This document shows positions 16,485 to 24,988 of a stretch of DNA of 64,000 nt, in pieces. Position numbers and translations under genes: made by a program. Each line of letters starts with the position of its first letter. Within the stretch, counting starts at the first letter, position 1. The DNA comes from Microbacterium radiodurans (GTDB taxonomy: Bacteria > Actinomycetota > Actinomycetes > Actinomycetales > Microbacteriaceae), in NCBI RefSeq assembly GCF_008710705.1, contig NZ_VYRZ01000001.1:1054001-1118000 (forward strand). The letters are read 5' to 3'. The notes beneath the pieces were generated by a model. It was not told the DNA's origin. It saw nothing but the letters and a program-made list of their open reading frames with translations, and did not search any database.

Positions 16485-16670
16485 GTGAGGACTTTCTGGA
16501 CCGTCGTCGGCGTCATCGCGGCGATCGTGATCGCGTGGGTGGTCGTCGATGTCGTGCTGCGACTGGCGGCGTTCGCCCTGAAGTTCGGACTCGTCGCCGT
16601 CGTCGCGATCGTCGTCTTCCTGCTGCTGCGTCGGCTGTTCCGACCCGGCGGCGATCGTCAGACGCCGTAG
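16485..16670 (+). CDS. Small two-helix membrane protein, unknown function
   Basis: 61 residues with two hydrophobic stretches (about 5-25 and 30-48) and a basic C-terminal tail RRLFRPGGDR, so the tail is probably cytoplasmic. GTG start at leaderless distance from TAGGCT. No enzymatic motif. The last 13 bases overlap the 3' end of the convergent nucleosidase gene. Not recognised beyond a generic small membrane protein. Confidence 0.65.
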   Translation: MRTFWTVVGVIAAIVIAWVVVDVVLRLAAFALKFGLVAVVAIVVFLLLRRLFRPGGDRQTP

Positions 16671-17215
16671 TCCTCGCGGACCCGGGCGTAGAGCGCGGCG
16701 CTGCACGCGGCGACCGCCTCGTCCCACCCGGTCGTCGCGCCATCCTGCGCGTCGTCCGAGACAGCTTTGAGCACGCGGATCGGCACGCCCATGCGCTGCG
16801 CGACCCAGATGTAGACGAACGTCTCCATGTCGACGAGCTCCGCGCCGAGCGAGCGGATCAGGGCGACCGAGTCCGCGTCGTCGACGAAGACGTCGCCGGT
16901 GGCGATCGTCACGCCGGCGGCTCCGGTCTCGACGCGCTCGGGCATCGAGATGTGCCGGCCCCGCACGCCGGCGAGATCGAAGACGTCGTGCTGCACGGCG
17001 GCGGCGATCTGGTGGATACCCGGACCCACGGCGCCCGCGACGGCGCCCGCGGTGCCGACCACGACGACCTCGTCGTAGGCGGTGCGGTCGAGCGCGCGCG
17101 TGAGCTCGTGAGCGGCGAGCACCTTCCCGGGCCCCGTGAGCAGGATGTCGAAACCGGGGATGACCGCGGGGAAACCGACGAGTTCGTCGCGGTGGGCGAC
17201 CACGAGCAGACGCAT
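16658..17215 (-). CDS. Nucleosidase / phosphorylase-superfamily protein
   Basis: Member of the PNP/MTA-SAH nucleosidase fold, which cleaves the N-glycosidic bond of purine nucleosides or related compounds. Seen: MRLLVVAHRDE start, VVVVGTAGAV strand, the ribose-contacting segment LVDMETFVYIWVA (Met-Glu pair) and AVSDDA with the Ser-Asp catalytic pair. 185 residues, somewhat short for MtnN (about 230), so the substrate is open; futalosine or adenosine derivatives are possible. ATG at 17215 follows the upstream 43-residue gene's TGA by one base; GTG at 17224 is an alternative. Probably co-transcribed with that gene. Confidence 0.75.
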   Translation of the reverse strand: MRLLVVAHRDELVGFPAVIPGFDILLTGPGKVLAAHELTRALDRTAYDEVVVVGTAGAVAGAVGPGIHQIAAAVQHDVFDLAGVRGRHISMPERVETGAAGVTIATGDVFVDDADSVALIRSLGAELVDMETFVYIWVAQRMGVPIRVLKAVSDDAQDGATTGWDEAVAACSAALYARVREDYGV

Positions 17216-17216
17216 C

Positions 17217-17348
17217 TCAGGCACCGCCCCGGGCGAGGATGCCGATGATCCCCGACAAGAGCAGGTACGCCCCGATGCCGCCCACGACGACCCAGATCGC
17301 GATGCGCGCGGAGCTGGGTCGTTTGTCTCCGCCGGAATCGAACGTCAT
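17217..17348 (-). CDS. 43-residue single-pass membrane protein, unknown function
   Basis: Hydrophilic N-terminus MTFDSGGDKRPSSAR followed by one hydrophobic segment of about 22 residues (IAIWVVVGGIGAYLLLSGIIGI) and a short LARGGA tail. The ATG is preceded at exactly 6 nt by TAGGCT on the minus strand, the same leaderless layout used throughout the window, which is the main support for the gene. It abuts the nucleosidase start (TGAGATG). It could be a membrane partner or simply a leader gene. Not recognised. Confidence 0.6.
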   Translation of the reverse strand: MTFDSGGDKRPSSARIAIWVVVGGIGAYLLLSGIIGILARGGA

Positions 17349-17354
17349 CCCGCC

Positions 17355-17360
17355 AGCCTA
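17355..17360 (-). promoter_or_regulatory. -10 box TAGGCT for the 43-residue membrane protein and nucleosidase
   Basis: Read on the minus strand, with six bases between the box and the ATG at 17348. Confidence 0.55.
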
Positions 17361-17474
17361 GGCGAGCCCGCCGGGTGATCACGCGGAGCAGCCTCGGCGG
17401 GAGTCGGATGCCGCGGCATCCTGACCGTTCGTTATGCCCGGCGCCGCGACGGTCGGCGCGAGGATCCGCGTGGC

Positions 17475-17480
17475 TAGACT
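17475..17480 (+). promoter_or_regulatory. -10 box TAGACT for the phosphopantetheinyl-transferase-like gene
   Basis: 35 nt before the ATG at 17516, so this transcript has a short leader. GGGAGA at 17503-17508 can serve as ribosome site. Confidence 0.45.
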
Positions 17481-17515
17481 GGCGCCGGAACGACCGCGCG
17501 ACGGGAGACGACGAC

Positions 17516-18097
17516 ATGAAGACTGTGCTTCTCGACACTCCGGAGGGCGTGACCGCCCGCCTCGGCTGGGACCCGGCGATCAGCGTCCACGACCGGCGCC
17601 GGATGATCGCGCGCGAGCTCGTCGCCGACAGGCTGGGCTGCCCCGTCGACGAGGTCCGCATCGTGCGCGAGGCGCCGCGCGGGTTCGGCTACCACACGCA
17701 CCTCGTCGCGACACGCGATGACGTCGACGTGCCGCTCGCCATCACCACGGCCAGCTTCCGCGCGGCCACCGTCGTGGCCGTGAGCGACCCGGGTCTGCCC
17801 CTCGGCGTCGACATCCGCGACACGCATCCCGAGCCGGCGGACCTCGCCCGCATGAAGAAGCACTCGCACATCTTCGACATCGACAGGACCGCCGACCTCG
17901 TCGACCACTGGGTCCGCGTGCAGGCCGTCCTCGAGGCGGACGGGCGCGGCGTGCGCGTCGCTCCCGAGCACGTGCGGCTCGATTCCGGCCGGCGCCGCGG
18001 TTGGATCCCGGACCGCACGATGAAGTACGGCCTCGTCGACGCGTCGCGCGACGGCTGGGTGATCACCTTCGCCTACGGAATGCTCCCGACGGCCTGA
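17516..18097 (+). CDS. Degenerate 4'-phosphopantetheinyl-transferase-like protein
   Basis: 193 residues. The second half resembles Sfp-type phosphopantetheinyl transferases: GVDI (Asp99) matches the first half of the GIDIE metal motif, and WVRVQAVLEADGRG (132-145) matches the W-x-x-K-E-A-x-x-K-x-x-G-x-G helix. Key positions differ: the Glu after GVDI is Arg101, the metal-binding Glu is Gln136 and the conserved Lys is Glu140. The usual 4'-PPT chemistry is therefore doubtful. It may be a non-catalytic relative or a divergent enzyme. No carrier protein or synthase gene lies nearby. The start is supported by GGGAGA 7 nt upstream. Confidence 0.6.
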   Translation: MKTVLLDTPEGVTARLGWDPAISVHDRRRMIARELVADRLGCPVDEVRIVREAPRGFGYHTHLVATRDDVDVPLAITTASFRAATVVAVSDPGLPLGVDIRDTHPEPADLARMKKHSHIFDIDRTADLVDHWVRVQAVLEADGRGVRVAPEHVRLDSGRRRGWIPDRTMKYGLVDASRDGWVITFAYGMLPTA

Positions 18098-18115
18098 GGC
18101 GCGGCGCGCGGCCGG

Positions 18116-20185
18116 TCAGTCGACGAGGTCGGGAAGCGCCCGACGGAGCTCGGCGAGCCAGGCCGCCGCGTTGCCGTCCGAGGGTGCCCGCCAGTCGCCG
18201 CGCGGAGAGAGCGACCCCGCGGCCGCGACCTTCGGACCGTTCGGGATGGCGCTGCGCTTGAACTGCGCGAAGCCGAAGAAGCGCTTCACGAACACCTGCA
18301 GCCAGGTGACGATCTCGGGCAGGTCGTAGGCGTAGCGGTCCGCGACGGGGAAGCCCGGCGGCCAGTCGCCCGCCTCGGCGTCCGACCAGGCGTGCTGCGC
18401 GAGGAAGGCGATCTTCGACGGTCGGAAGCCGTAGCGGAGCACGTGATGCAGCGCGAAGTCGTGAAGCGCGTAGGGGCCGATCGTGTCCTGCGTCGATTGG
18501 ACCTTGCCGTCCTCGCCGGCGGGCACGAGCTCGGGACTGATCTCGGTGTCGAGCACCGACTGGAGCACGGCGACGGCCTCGTCGGTCAGGTCGGTGCCGG
18601 TTCCCTCGCGGTGCGCGATGACCCAGCGGATGAGGTGCTGGATGAGCGTCTTGGGAACGCCGACGTTGACGGCGTAGTGGCTCATGTGGTCGCCGACGCC
18701 GTAGGTCGCCCATCCGAGCGCGAGCTCCGACAGATCGGAGGTGCCGATGACGATCCCGCCGTGGCGGTTCGCCAGCCGGAAGAGGAAGTCGGTGCGGACA
18801 CCCGCCTGCACGTTCTCGAAGGTCACGTCGTAGACGGGCTCGCCCGAGGCGAACGGATGCCGGATGCCGCTGAGCAGCTCGTTCGCCGCGGGTCGGATGT
18901 CGATCGTCTCGATCGAGGCGCCGATGGCCTCAGCGAGCTTCACGGCGTTGGACTTGGTGTGGTCGCTCGTGGCGAAGCCCGGCATCGTGTAGGCGAGGAT
19001 GTCGCTGCGCGGGCGCCCCATCCGGTCCATGGCCCGCGCGACGACGAGGAGCGCGTGGGTCGAGTCGAGGCCCCCCGACACGCCGATGACGGGCCGCGGC
19101 GAGCCGATCGCCCGCATCCGCTGTTCGAGGCCGGAGACCTGGATGTTGAACGCCTCGTAGCAGTCCTGATCGAGCCGGGCGGGGTCGTCGGGCACGAACG
19201 GGAACCGGTCGAGGACGCGGCGGAGTCCGATGTCGTGGGCGGGCGGATTCAGGAACGTGTCGACGGTGAGGAAGTCGGTGCTCGTCGCGAGCCGGTTGTC
19301 GTCGAAGGTGCCCTGCCGGTAGCGGTCCTGGCGGATGCGGTCGAGATCGACGTCGGCGACGCTGCGTCGCGGGCCGTCGGGGAACCGCTCGGTCTCGGCG
19401 AGGAGCGAGCCGCCCTCGTAGATCATCGTCTGCCCGTCCCACGACACGTCGTTGGTCGATTCGCCCATCCCCGCGGCCGCGTAGGCGTAGGCCGCCAGGC
19501 AGCGCAGCGACTGCGACTGGACCAGGATGTGGCGATCGTCCGCGCGTCCGATGGTGATGGGGGAGCCGGAGAGGTTCACCAGCAGCGTCGCACCGGCCAG
19601 CGCCGCGCGCGAGGACGGCGGCACCGGCACCCAGACGTCCTCGCAGACCTCGGCGTGCAGGATCAGCCCGGGGACGTCCCGGACGTCGAAGAGCAGGTTC
19701 GTCCCGATGACGGTCTCGAGCTCGCCGATGCGGATCGACTCGCCGTCCCACTCGGTGCCGGCGGCGTACCACCGGCGCTCGTAGAACTCGCGGTAGGTCG
19801 GGAGGTTCGCCTTCGGCGCCACGCCGAGCACGGCGCCCCGGTGGATCACGACGGCGCAGTTGTAGAGGCGGTTGCGGTGGCGCAGCGGCGCGCCCACCAC
19901 GAGAACGGGCAGCAGATCGACGGATGCCGCGACGATGCGCTCGATGGCCGCTTCGACCCCGTCGAGCACGGCGTCCTGCAGGACGAGGTCCTCGATCGCG
20001 TAACCCGTGAGGCACAGCTCGGGGAACACCGCGACGGCGACGGCCTCGGCGTCGCACGCGCGGGCCTCGGCCAGGACCGCCTCGGCGTTGGCGTCGGGGT
20101 CGGCGATCGCGATCGGGATCGTGCACGCGGCGACGCGCGCGAAACCGTGGGAGTAGGCGCTGGCGAAGGGGAGCTGCGAGGTCAC
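18116..20185 (-). CDS. nadE: Glutamine-dependent NAD+ synthetase
   Basis: Final step of NAD synthesis: amidation of deamido-NAD using glutamine. The N-terminal nitrilase-type glutaminase has the full triad Glu56 (FPELCLTGY), Lys125 (APKANLP) and Cys181 (HAEVCEDVW), close to the M. tuberculosis numbering. The C-terminal synthetase has the P-loop GVSGGLDSTHA. 689 residues is the normal two-domain length. GTG at 20185 gives VTSQLPFASAYSHGFARVAA, which matches where the family begins; the open frame further upstream runs into the divergent gene. Divergent from the nuclease-helicase gene with 70 bp between starts. Confidence 0.95.
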   Translation of the reverse strand: MTSQLPFASAYSHGFARVAACTIPIAIADPDANAEAVLAEARACDAEAVAVAVFPELCLTGYAIEDLVLQDAVLDGVEAAIERIVAASVDLLPVLVVGAPLRHRNRLYNCAVVIHRGAVLGVAPKANLPTYREFYERRWYAAGTEWDGESIRIGELETVIGTNLLFDVRDVPGLILHAEVCEDVWVPVPPSSRAALAGATLLVNLSGSPITIGRADDRHILVQSQSLRCLAAYAYAAAGMGESTNDVSWDGQTMIYEGGSLLAETERFPDGPRRSVADVDLDRIRQDRYRQGTFDDNRLATSTDFLTVDTFLNPPAHDIGLRRVLDRFPFVPDDPARLDQDCYEAFNIQVSGLEQRMRAIGSPRPVIGVSGGLDSTHALLVVARAMDRMGRPRSDILAYTMPGFATSDHTKSNAVKLAEAIGASIETIDIRPAANELLSGIRHPFASGEPVYDVTFENVQAGVRTDFLFRLANRHGGIVIGTSDLSELALGWATYGVGDHMSHYAVNVGVPKTLIQHLIRWVIAHREGTGTDLTDEAVAVLQSVLDTEISPELVPAGEDGKVQSTQDTIGPYALHDFALHHVLRYGFRPSKIAFLAQHAWSDAEAGDWPPGFPVADRYAYDLPEIVTWLQVFVKRFFGFAQFKRSAIPNGPKVAAAGSLSPRGDWRAPSDGNAAAWLAELRRALPDLVD

Positions 20186-20230
20186 CCTCCCCAGTGTGGC
20201 ACCGGCGTCGGCCGTGTCGCACCCCGCAGC

Positions 20231-20236
20231 TAGGGT
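20231..20236 (+). promoter_or_regulatory. -10 box TAGGGT for the nuclease-helicase gene
   Basis: 19 nt before the ATG at 20256; GGAAGGGGAT at 20245-20254 is the probable ribosome site within a leader of about 13 nt. Confidence 0.4.
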
Positions 20237-20255
20237 CATTGAGCGGAAGGGGATC

Positions 20256-23200
20256 ATGCGATACATCGAGGACGAAGGCCGGATCGTCTGGAGCGCCAGC
20301 GACCTGAAGGCGGCGGCGGAGTGCGAGTTCGCCTGGCTGCGCGCGATCGACGCGAAGCTCGGCCGCATCCCCGCGGTCGTCGAGCCCGAGGACCTCACGC
20401 TCGAGCGCGCCGGACGCCTCGGCGACCAGCACGAGCAGCGGATGCTCGAGACCTACGAGCGCGCGTTCCCGGGCCGGGTCGCCGCGATCCCGCAGACGCG
20501 CTCGTCCGACGTCACGGGGCTCGCCGAAGCCCAACGGCTCACCGTCGCGGCGCTCGGCTCCGACGCGACGGTCGTCTATCAGGCGGCGTTCGCCGACGCG
20601 GACTTCGTGGGGTTCGCCGACTTCCTCCGCCGCGACGACGACGGGCGCTGGGTCGTCCAGGACACGAAGCTCGCCCGTCGCGCGCGTGTGACGGCGCTGA
20701 TGCAGCTCGAGGCCTACGCCGTGCAGCTGGACCGCCTCGGCATCCCGGTCGCCGATCGCGTGGAGCTCCTCCTCGGCGACGGCACGGTGTCGGTGCACCA
20801 GCGGGCCGACGTCGCGCCGGTGTTCGTGCTGCGTCGAGCCCGGCTGCGCGCGCTCATCGAGGATCGAGCGGTGGCCGACGGCGCGGCGGGACCAGCGATC
20901 GCCTGGGGCGACGACCGCGGCGACCTGCGCGTCATGGCGTGCGGGCGATGCGCGACGTGCGATCTCGAGGTGATCGCGTCCCGCGACCTGCTCCTGGTCG
21001 CCGGCATGCGGCCCATCCAGCGCGAGCGACTGCGCGCGGCCGGCGTCGAGACGATCGACGAGCTCGCGGCGGCGGGCGAGGCGCCCCCGCGGATGTCGGC
21101 TGACACGTTCGCGGGCCTGCGGACGCAGGCGCGCCTCCAGCTGTCGAGCCCGGCCGGGGGCGTGGCGGGAGCCGCCCCGCCGGCGCCCGCTGCCGCATCG
21201 GCCGTGCCGACGTTCGAGGTCGTGCTGCCGAAGGCGCTGGGCGCTCTGCCGCGACCCGACCACGGCGACATGTTCTTCGACTTCGAGGGCGATCCGCTGT
21301 ACACCGAGGGCGCGGCGCAGCAGTGGGGGATCGACTACCTGTTCGGATGGGTCGACACGCGCGAGCAGTACTCGGCGCTGTGGGCGCACTCCTTCGACGA
21401 GGAGCGACGCGCCTTCGAGCGCTTCCTCGAGATCGTCGACGTGCAGCGCGGTGCGCATCCGGGGATGCACATCTACCACTACGCGCCGTACGAGCCCACG
21501 CACCTGCTCGCGATGGCGGCCCGCTACGGCACCGGCGAGGCGCAGGTCGACCGTCTGCTGCGCGACGGCGTCTTCGTCGACCTGTATCCGATCGTCCGGC
21601 GGGCCCTCCGGGTCGGGTCGCGCTCGTACTCGATCAAGAAGCTCGAGCCGCTCTACATGGGCGCGGAGGTCCGCACGAGCGATGTCCAGCGCGGCGACGA
21701 CTCGATCGTCCGGTACGTCGAGGCACGGCTGCTGCAGGATGCCGGCGACGCGGCGGCTGCCGAGGAGATCCTCGCGGACCTGGCCGACTACAACCGCTAC
21801 GACTGCGTCTCGACGCGGCGGCTCCGCGACTGGCTCGTCGACCGGGCACGCGAGGCCGGCCTGCGACCCGCGGCCGAGATCGAGCCGGAAGAGCGCTCGT
21901 ACGAGCCCTCGCCCCGGGCCGAGGCGCTCGCGCGTCTCGCGGCCGCCGCGACCGACGACGGTGCGGCGACCGATCCGGCGGGCGGCCCCGCCAGCGATTC
22001 GGCCGAAGCCGTCGCCCTCCGGCTCGGGGCGGCGGCCATCGACTACTACCCGCGCGAGGCCAAGTCCTTCTGGGCCACGCACTTCCTCCGCCTCCGCGAG
22101 CCGGTCTCGATCTGGGAGGACACGCGGGACGTCGTCGTCGTGGATGCCGGGCGGAGCCGGGTCGTGACCGACTGGCATCGACCCGAGGGGACGCGATCGG
22201 ATCGTCGTCTGATCGAGCTGAGGGGCGACGTCGCCCCCGGAACCCGGCTGAGCGTCGACGGCTCGCCGTTCGCGATCTACGAGGTGCCCGCGCCCTTCCC
22301 GACGGGGCCCCGGCCCCGCTTCATCCACGCCGATCGCCGGGTGCGGGTGGTCGAGGTCCTCGACGACGGGGCCGTCGTCGAGGAGCTCGCCGCCGACGGC
22401 TTCACCTGGGCGCAGCTCCCGCTCGCGCTGACGCCCGCCGCGCCGCCCCTCGCGGGAAGCCAGCAGGCGGCGATCGACGCGTGGGCGGACTCCGTCCTGG
22501 CGGCGTCCCCGACGCTGCCCGCCGATCCGGCGACCGATCTCCTGATGCGGCGCGCGCCGCGCACGGTATCGGGCGCGCTGCCGCCCGCGACCGGTGACGA
22601 CGTCGCCGACATCGCGGCGGCGATCGTCGACCTCGATCGCAGCTACCTCGCCGTGCAGGGCCCTCCGGGGACGGGCAAGACCTACGTCGGCTCGCACGTC
22701 GTGGCCCGCCTGGTACGCGAGCGCGGCTACCGGGTGGGCATCGTCGCGCAGTCGCACGCCGTCGTCGAGAACATGCTCGCGCGCATCGCCGATGCGGGGG
22801 TGCCGCGCGAGCGCATCGCCAAAGCGGTGAAGGGCACGTCGACCGGCGACGAGCCGTTCACGGTCATCGCGAAGAACGGGGTCGCGGACTTCACCGCAGC
22901 CCACCCCGACGGCTTCGTCGTGGGCGGCACGGCGTGGGATCTCACCCACGCCGGACGCATCCCCCGCGGCAGCCTCGATCTGCTCGTGATCGACGAGGCG
23001 GGGCAGTTCTCGCTGGCCTCGACGATCGCCGTCTCGGTCGCCTCGCCCCGGCTGCTGCTGCTCGGCGACCCGCAGCAGCTGCCGCAGGTGAGTCAGGGAA
23101 CCCATCCCGAGCCCGTCGACACCTCGGCGCTCGGCTGGATCCTCGACGGCGCGCACGTCATCCCGGCCGAGCGCGGGTACTTCCTCGCTCAGACGCGGCG

Positions 23201-23783
23201 GATGCGACCCGAGGTCGCCGCGGCGGTCTCGGTGCTGTCGTACGACGGCCGCCTGGCCGCCCACGAGACGACCGCCGAGCGCTCACTCGCGGACATCGAG
23301 GCGGGCGTCGTGCCGCTGCCGCTCACGCACCGTCGCAACTCGACCGCTTCGCCCGAGGAGGCGGCCGTCGTCGTCGACCTCGTGCGCGATCTCGTCGGCC
23401 GCGCGTGGATCGACGGCGCCGCGGCATCCCGCACCCTCGCCCCGAGCGACATCATCGTCGTCACGCCCTACAACGCGCAGCAGGTGCTCGTCGAAGACGC
23501 GCTGACGACGGCGGGGTTCGGTGCGGTCCCGGTCGGAACGGTCGATCGGTTCCAGGGGCAGGAGGCGGCCGTCGCGATCGTGTCGCTCGCGGCGTCGTCG
23601 GGGCGAGACGCTCCGCGCGGCCTGGAGTTCCTCCTGCTGCAGAACCGGCTCAACGTGGCGGTCTCGCGCGCGCAGCACACCGCGTTCGTCGTCTACGGCA
23701 CCGGCATCCTCGACGATCTGCCGCGCACACCCGACGGGGTCGCGCGGATGAGCGCGTTCGCTCGGCTCGTGGGAGTCGTCTGA
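20256..23783 (+). CDS. TM0106-type RecB-like Fe-S nuclease, DEDD exonuclease and SF1 helicase fusion
   Basis: 1175-residue DNA-processing protein with three parts. (1) An N-terminal RecB/Cas4-like nuclease: Cys23, then GFADFL, QDTK and QLEAY as the PD-(D/E)xK core, and CGRCATC (Cys229, 232, 235), the one-plus-three cysteine layout of 4Fe-4S nucleases such as AddB and Cas4. (2) A DnaQ/YprB-like exonuclease from about residue 338: FFDFEGDP, YHYAPYE and YNRYDC. (3) A C-terminal UvrD/Upf1-like helicase: Walker A QGPPGTGKT near 800, LVIDEAGQ, GDPQQLPQ, TPYNAQQV, DRFQGQEA and NVAVSRAQH. The family is known but its role is not; repair or defence are both possible. Confidence 0.88.
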   Translation: MRYIEDEGRIVWSASDLKAAAECEFAWLRAIDAKLGRIPAVVEPEDLTLERAGRLGDQHEQRMLETYERAFPGRVAAIPQTRSSDVTGLAEAQRLTVAALGSDATVVYQAAFADADFVGFADFLRRDDDGRWVVQDTKLARRARVTALMQLEAYAVQLDRLGIPVADRVELLLGDGTVSVHQRADVAPVFVLRRARLRALIEDRAVADGAAGPAIAWGDDRGDLRVMACGRCATCDLEVIASRDLLLVAGMRPIQRERLRAAGVETIDELAAAGEAPPRMSADTFAGLRTQARLQLSSPAGGVAGAAPPAPAAASAVPTFEVVLPKALGALPRPDHGDMFFDFEGDPLYTEGAAQQWGIDYLFGWVDTREQYSALWAHSFDEERRAFERFLEIVDVQRGAHPGMHIYHYAPYEPTHLLAMAARYGTGEAQVDRLLRDGVFVDLYPIVRRALRVGSRSYSIKKLEPLYMGAEVRTSDVQRGDDSIVRYVEARLLQDAGDAAAAEEILADLADYNRYDCVSTRRLRDWLVDRAREAGLRPAAEIEPEERSYEPSPRAEALARLAAAATDDGAATDPAGGPASDSAEAVALRLGAAAIDYYPREAKSFWATHFLRLREPVSIWEDTRDVVVVDAGRSRVVTDWHRPEGTRSDRRLIELRGDVAPGTRLSVDGSPFAIYEVPAPFPTGPRPRFIHADRRVRVVEVLDDGAVVEELAADGFTWAQLPLALTPAAPPLAGSQQAAIDAWADSVLAASPTLPADPATDLLMRRAPRTVSGALPPATGDDVADIAAAIVDLDRSYLAVQGPPGTGKTYVGSHVVARLVRERGYRVGIVAQSHAVVENMLARIADAGVPRERIAKAVKGTSTGDEPFTVIAKNGVADFTAAHPDGFVVGGTAWDLTHAGRIPRGSLDLLVIDEAGQFSLASTIAVSVASPRLLLLGDPQQLPQVSQGTHPEPVDTSALGWILDGAHVIPAERGYFLAQTRRMRPEVAAAVSVLSYDGRLAAHETTAERSLADIEAGVVPLPLTHRRNSTASPEEAAVVVDLVRDLVGRAWIDGAAASRTLAPSDIIVVTPYNAQQVLVEDALTTAGFGAVPVGTVDRFQGQEAAVAIVSLAASSGRDAPRGLEFLLLQNRLNVAVSRAQHTAFVVYGTGILDDLPRTPDGVARMSAFARLVGVV

Positions 23784-23793
23784 GCGAGCCGGC

Positions 23794-24429
23794 TCAGTCG
23801 ACGGTGCCGTACAGGCGGTCGCCGGCGTCGCCGAGCCCGGGCACGATGTAGCCCTTCTCGTTCAGCCGTTCGTCGAGCGCCCCGAGGACGAGGGTCACAT
23901 CGCGGTCGCCCACCTGCTTCTCGATCGCGGCGACGCCCTCGGGGGCGCCGAGGATGCAGATGGCCGTCACGTCCTGAGCGCCGCGCCGGAAGAGGAAGTC
24001 GATCGCCGCGCCCAGCGAACCGCCGGTCGCGAGCATCGGGTCGAGCACGAAGCACTGGCGGTCGCTGAGGTCGTCGGGCAGGCGCTCCGCGTACGTCGTC
24101 GGCTCGAACGTGACCTCGTTGCGCGCCATCCCGAGGAAGCCGACCTCCGCGGTCGGCAGGAGCTTCGTCATGCCCTCGAGCATGCCGAGACCGGCCCGCA
24201 GGATCGGGACCACGAGCGGGCGCGGGTGCGCGATGTTCAGACCGAGGGTGCGCGTGACCGGCGTCTCGATCTCGACCTCCTCGACGCGGACGTTGCGCGT
24301 CGCCTCGTACGCGAGCAGCGTCACGAGCTCCTCGGTGAGCTGGCGGAACACCGGCGACGGCGTCTTCTTGTCGCGCAGCACCGAGAGCTTGTGGGTGATC
24401 AGGGGGTGGTCGGCGACGTGAACACGCAT
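23794..24429 (-). CDS. upp: Uracil phosphoribosyltransferase
   Basis: Pyrimidine salvage: uracil plus PRPP to UMP. The PRPP-binding loop is DPMLATGGS and the C-terminal uracil-binding segment is [17 protein letters not shown]. It begins [20 protein letters not shown], the canonical Upp N-terminus, and 211 residues is standard. Leaderless -10 box TAGGAT at 24436-24441. Convergent with the helicase gene with only 10 bp between stops, and divergent from tadA. Confidence 0.96.
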   Translation of the reverse strand: MRVHVADHPLITHKLSVLRDKKTPSPVFRQLTEELVTLLAYEATRNVRVEEVEIETPVTRTLGLNIAHPRPLVVPILRAGLGMLEGMTKLLPTAEVGFLGMARNEVTFEPTTYAERLPDDLSDRQCFVLDPMLATGGSLGAAIDFLFRRGAQDVTAICILGAPEGVAAIEKQVGDRDVTLVLGALDERLNEKGYIVPGLGDAGDRLYGTVD

Positions 24430-24435
24430 GGGACG

Positions 24436-24441
24436 ATCCTA
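24436..24441 (-). promoter_or_regulatory. -10 box TAGGAT for upp
   Basis: Minus strand, six bases before the upp ATG. Divergent from the tadA box, with the two start codons 61 bp apart. Confidence 0.55.
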
Positions 24442-24478
24442 CGCGGCCGGATCACCGCATCCCGGTCGTGCCGGCGCC

Positions 24479-24484
24479 TACCCT
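24479..24484 (+). promoter_or_regulatory. -10 box TACCCT for tadA
   Basis: Six bases before the ATG at 24491; no Shine-Dalgarno lies between the box and the start. Confidence 0.55.
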
Positions 24485-24490
24485 GGGACG

Positions 24491-24988
24491 ATGAGCCTGC
24501 CCGCCTCCGCCGCCGACCGTGCCGCGATGGAGCGTGCGCTGCAGCTGGCCGAGCGGGCCGCCCGCGAGGGTGAGATCCCCGTGGGCGCCGTCGTGACGGA
24601 TGCCGCGGGCACCGTGATCGGCGAGGGGCGCAATCTGCGCGAGACCACGGGAGACCCGACGGCGCACGCCGAGGTCGTGGCGCTGCGCGAGGCCGCGTCG
24701 GCCGTCGGCTCGTGGAACCTCGCCGGCTGCACCCTGACGGTCACGCTCGAGCCGTGCCTCATGTGCGCCGGCGCGCTGTTGCAGGCTCACGTCTCGCGCG
24801 TCGTCTTCGGGGCGTGGGACGACAAGGCCGGCGCGGCCGGATCCCGCTACGACGTCGTGCGCGACCGGCGGCTGCCCGTCCGCGCGGAGGTCGTCTCCGG
24901 TGTCCGAGCGGATGCGGCATCCGATCTGCTCCGCGCCTTCTTCGAGACCCAGCGCGGGCGCGTCTCGGGCATCAGTCCCACGAGCTGA
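24491..24988 (+). CDS. tadA: tRNA adenosine(34) deaminase
   Basis: Converts A34 of tRNA-Arg(ACG) to inosine for wobble decoding. Zinc deaminase signature HAEVVAL (His and the proton-shuttling Glu) and PCLMC (two cysteine ligands) at the usual spacing. 165 residues, typical. The ATG at 24491 sits at leaderless distance from TACCCT; the in-frame extension to 24428 overlaps upp and is rejected. The last 17 bases overlap the convergent hydrolase gene. Confidence 0.95.
   Translation: MSLPASAADRAAMERALQLAERAAREGEIPVGAVVTDAAGTVIGEGRNLRETTGDPTAHAEVVALREAASAVGSWNLAGCTLTVTLEPCLMCAGALLQAHVSRVVFGAWDDKAGAAGSRYDVVRDRRLPVRAEVVSGVRADAASDLLRAFFETQRGRVSGISPTS

Noticed and set aside
18930..23264. A minus-strand open frame of 1444 codons opposite the nuclease-helicase gene and running into nadE
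   Set aside because: It is a high-GC shadow frame: Arg/Gly/Asp-rich, no motif, and it overlaps two genes with complete family signatures.
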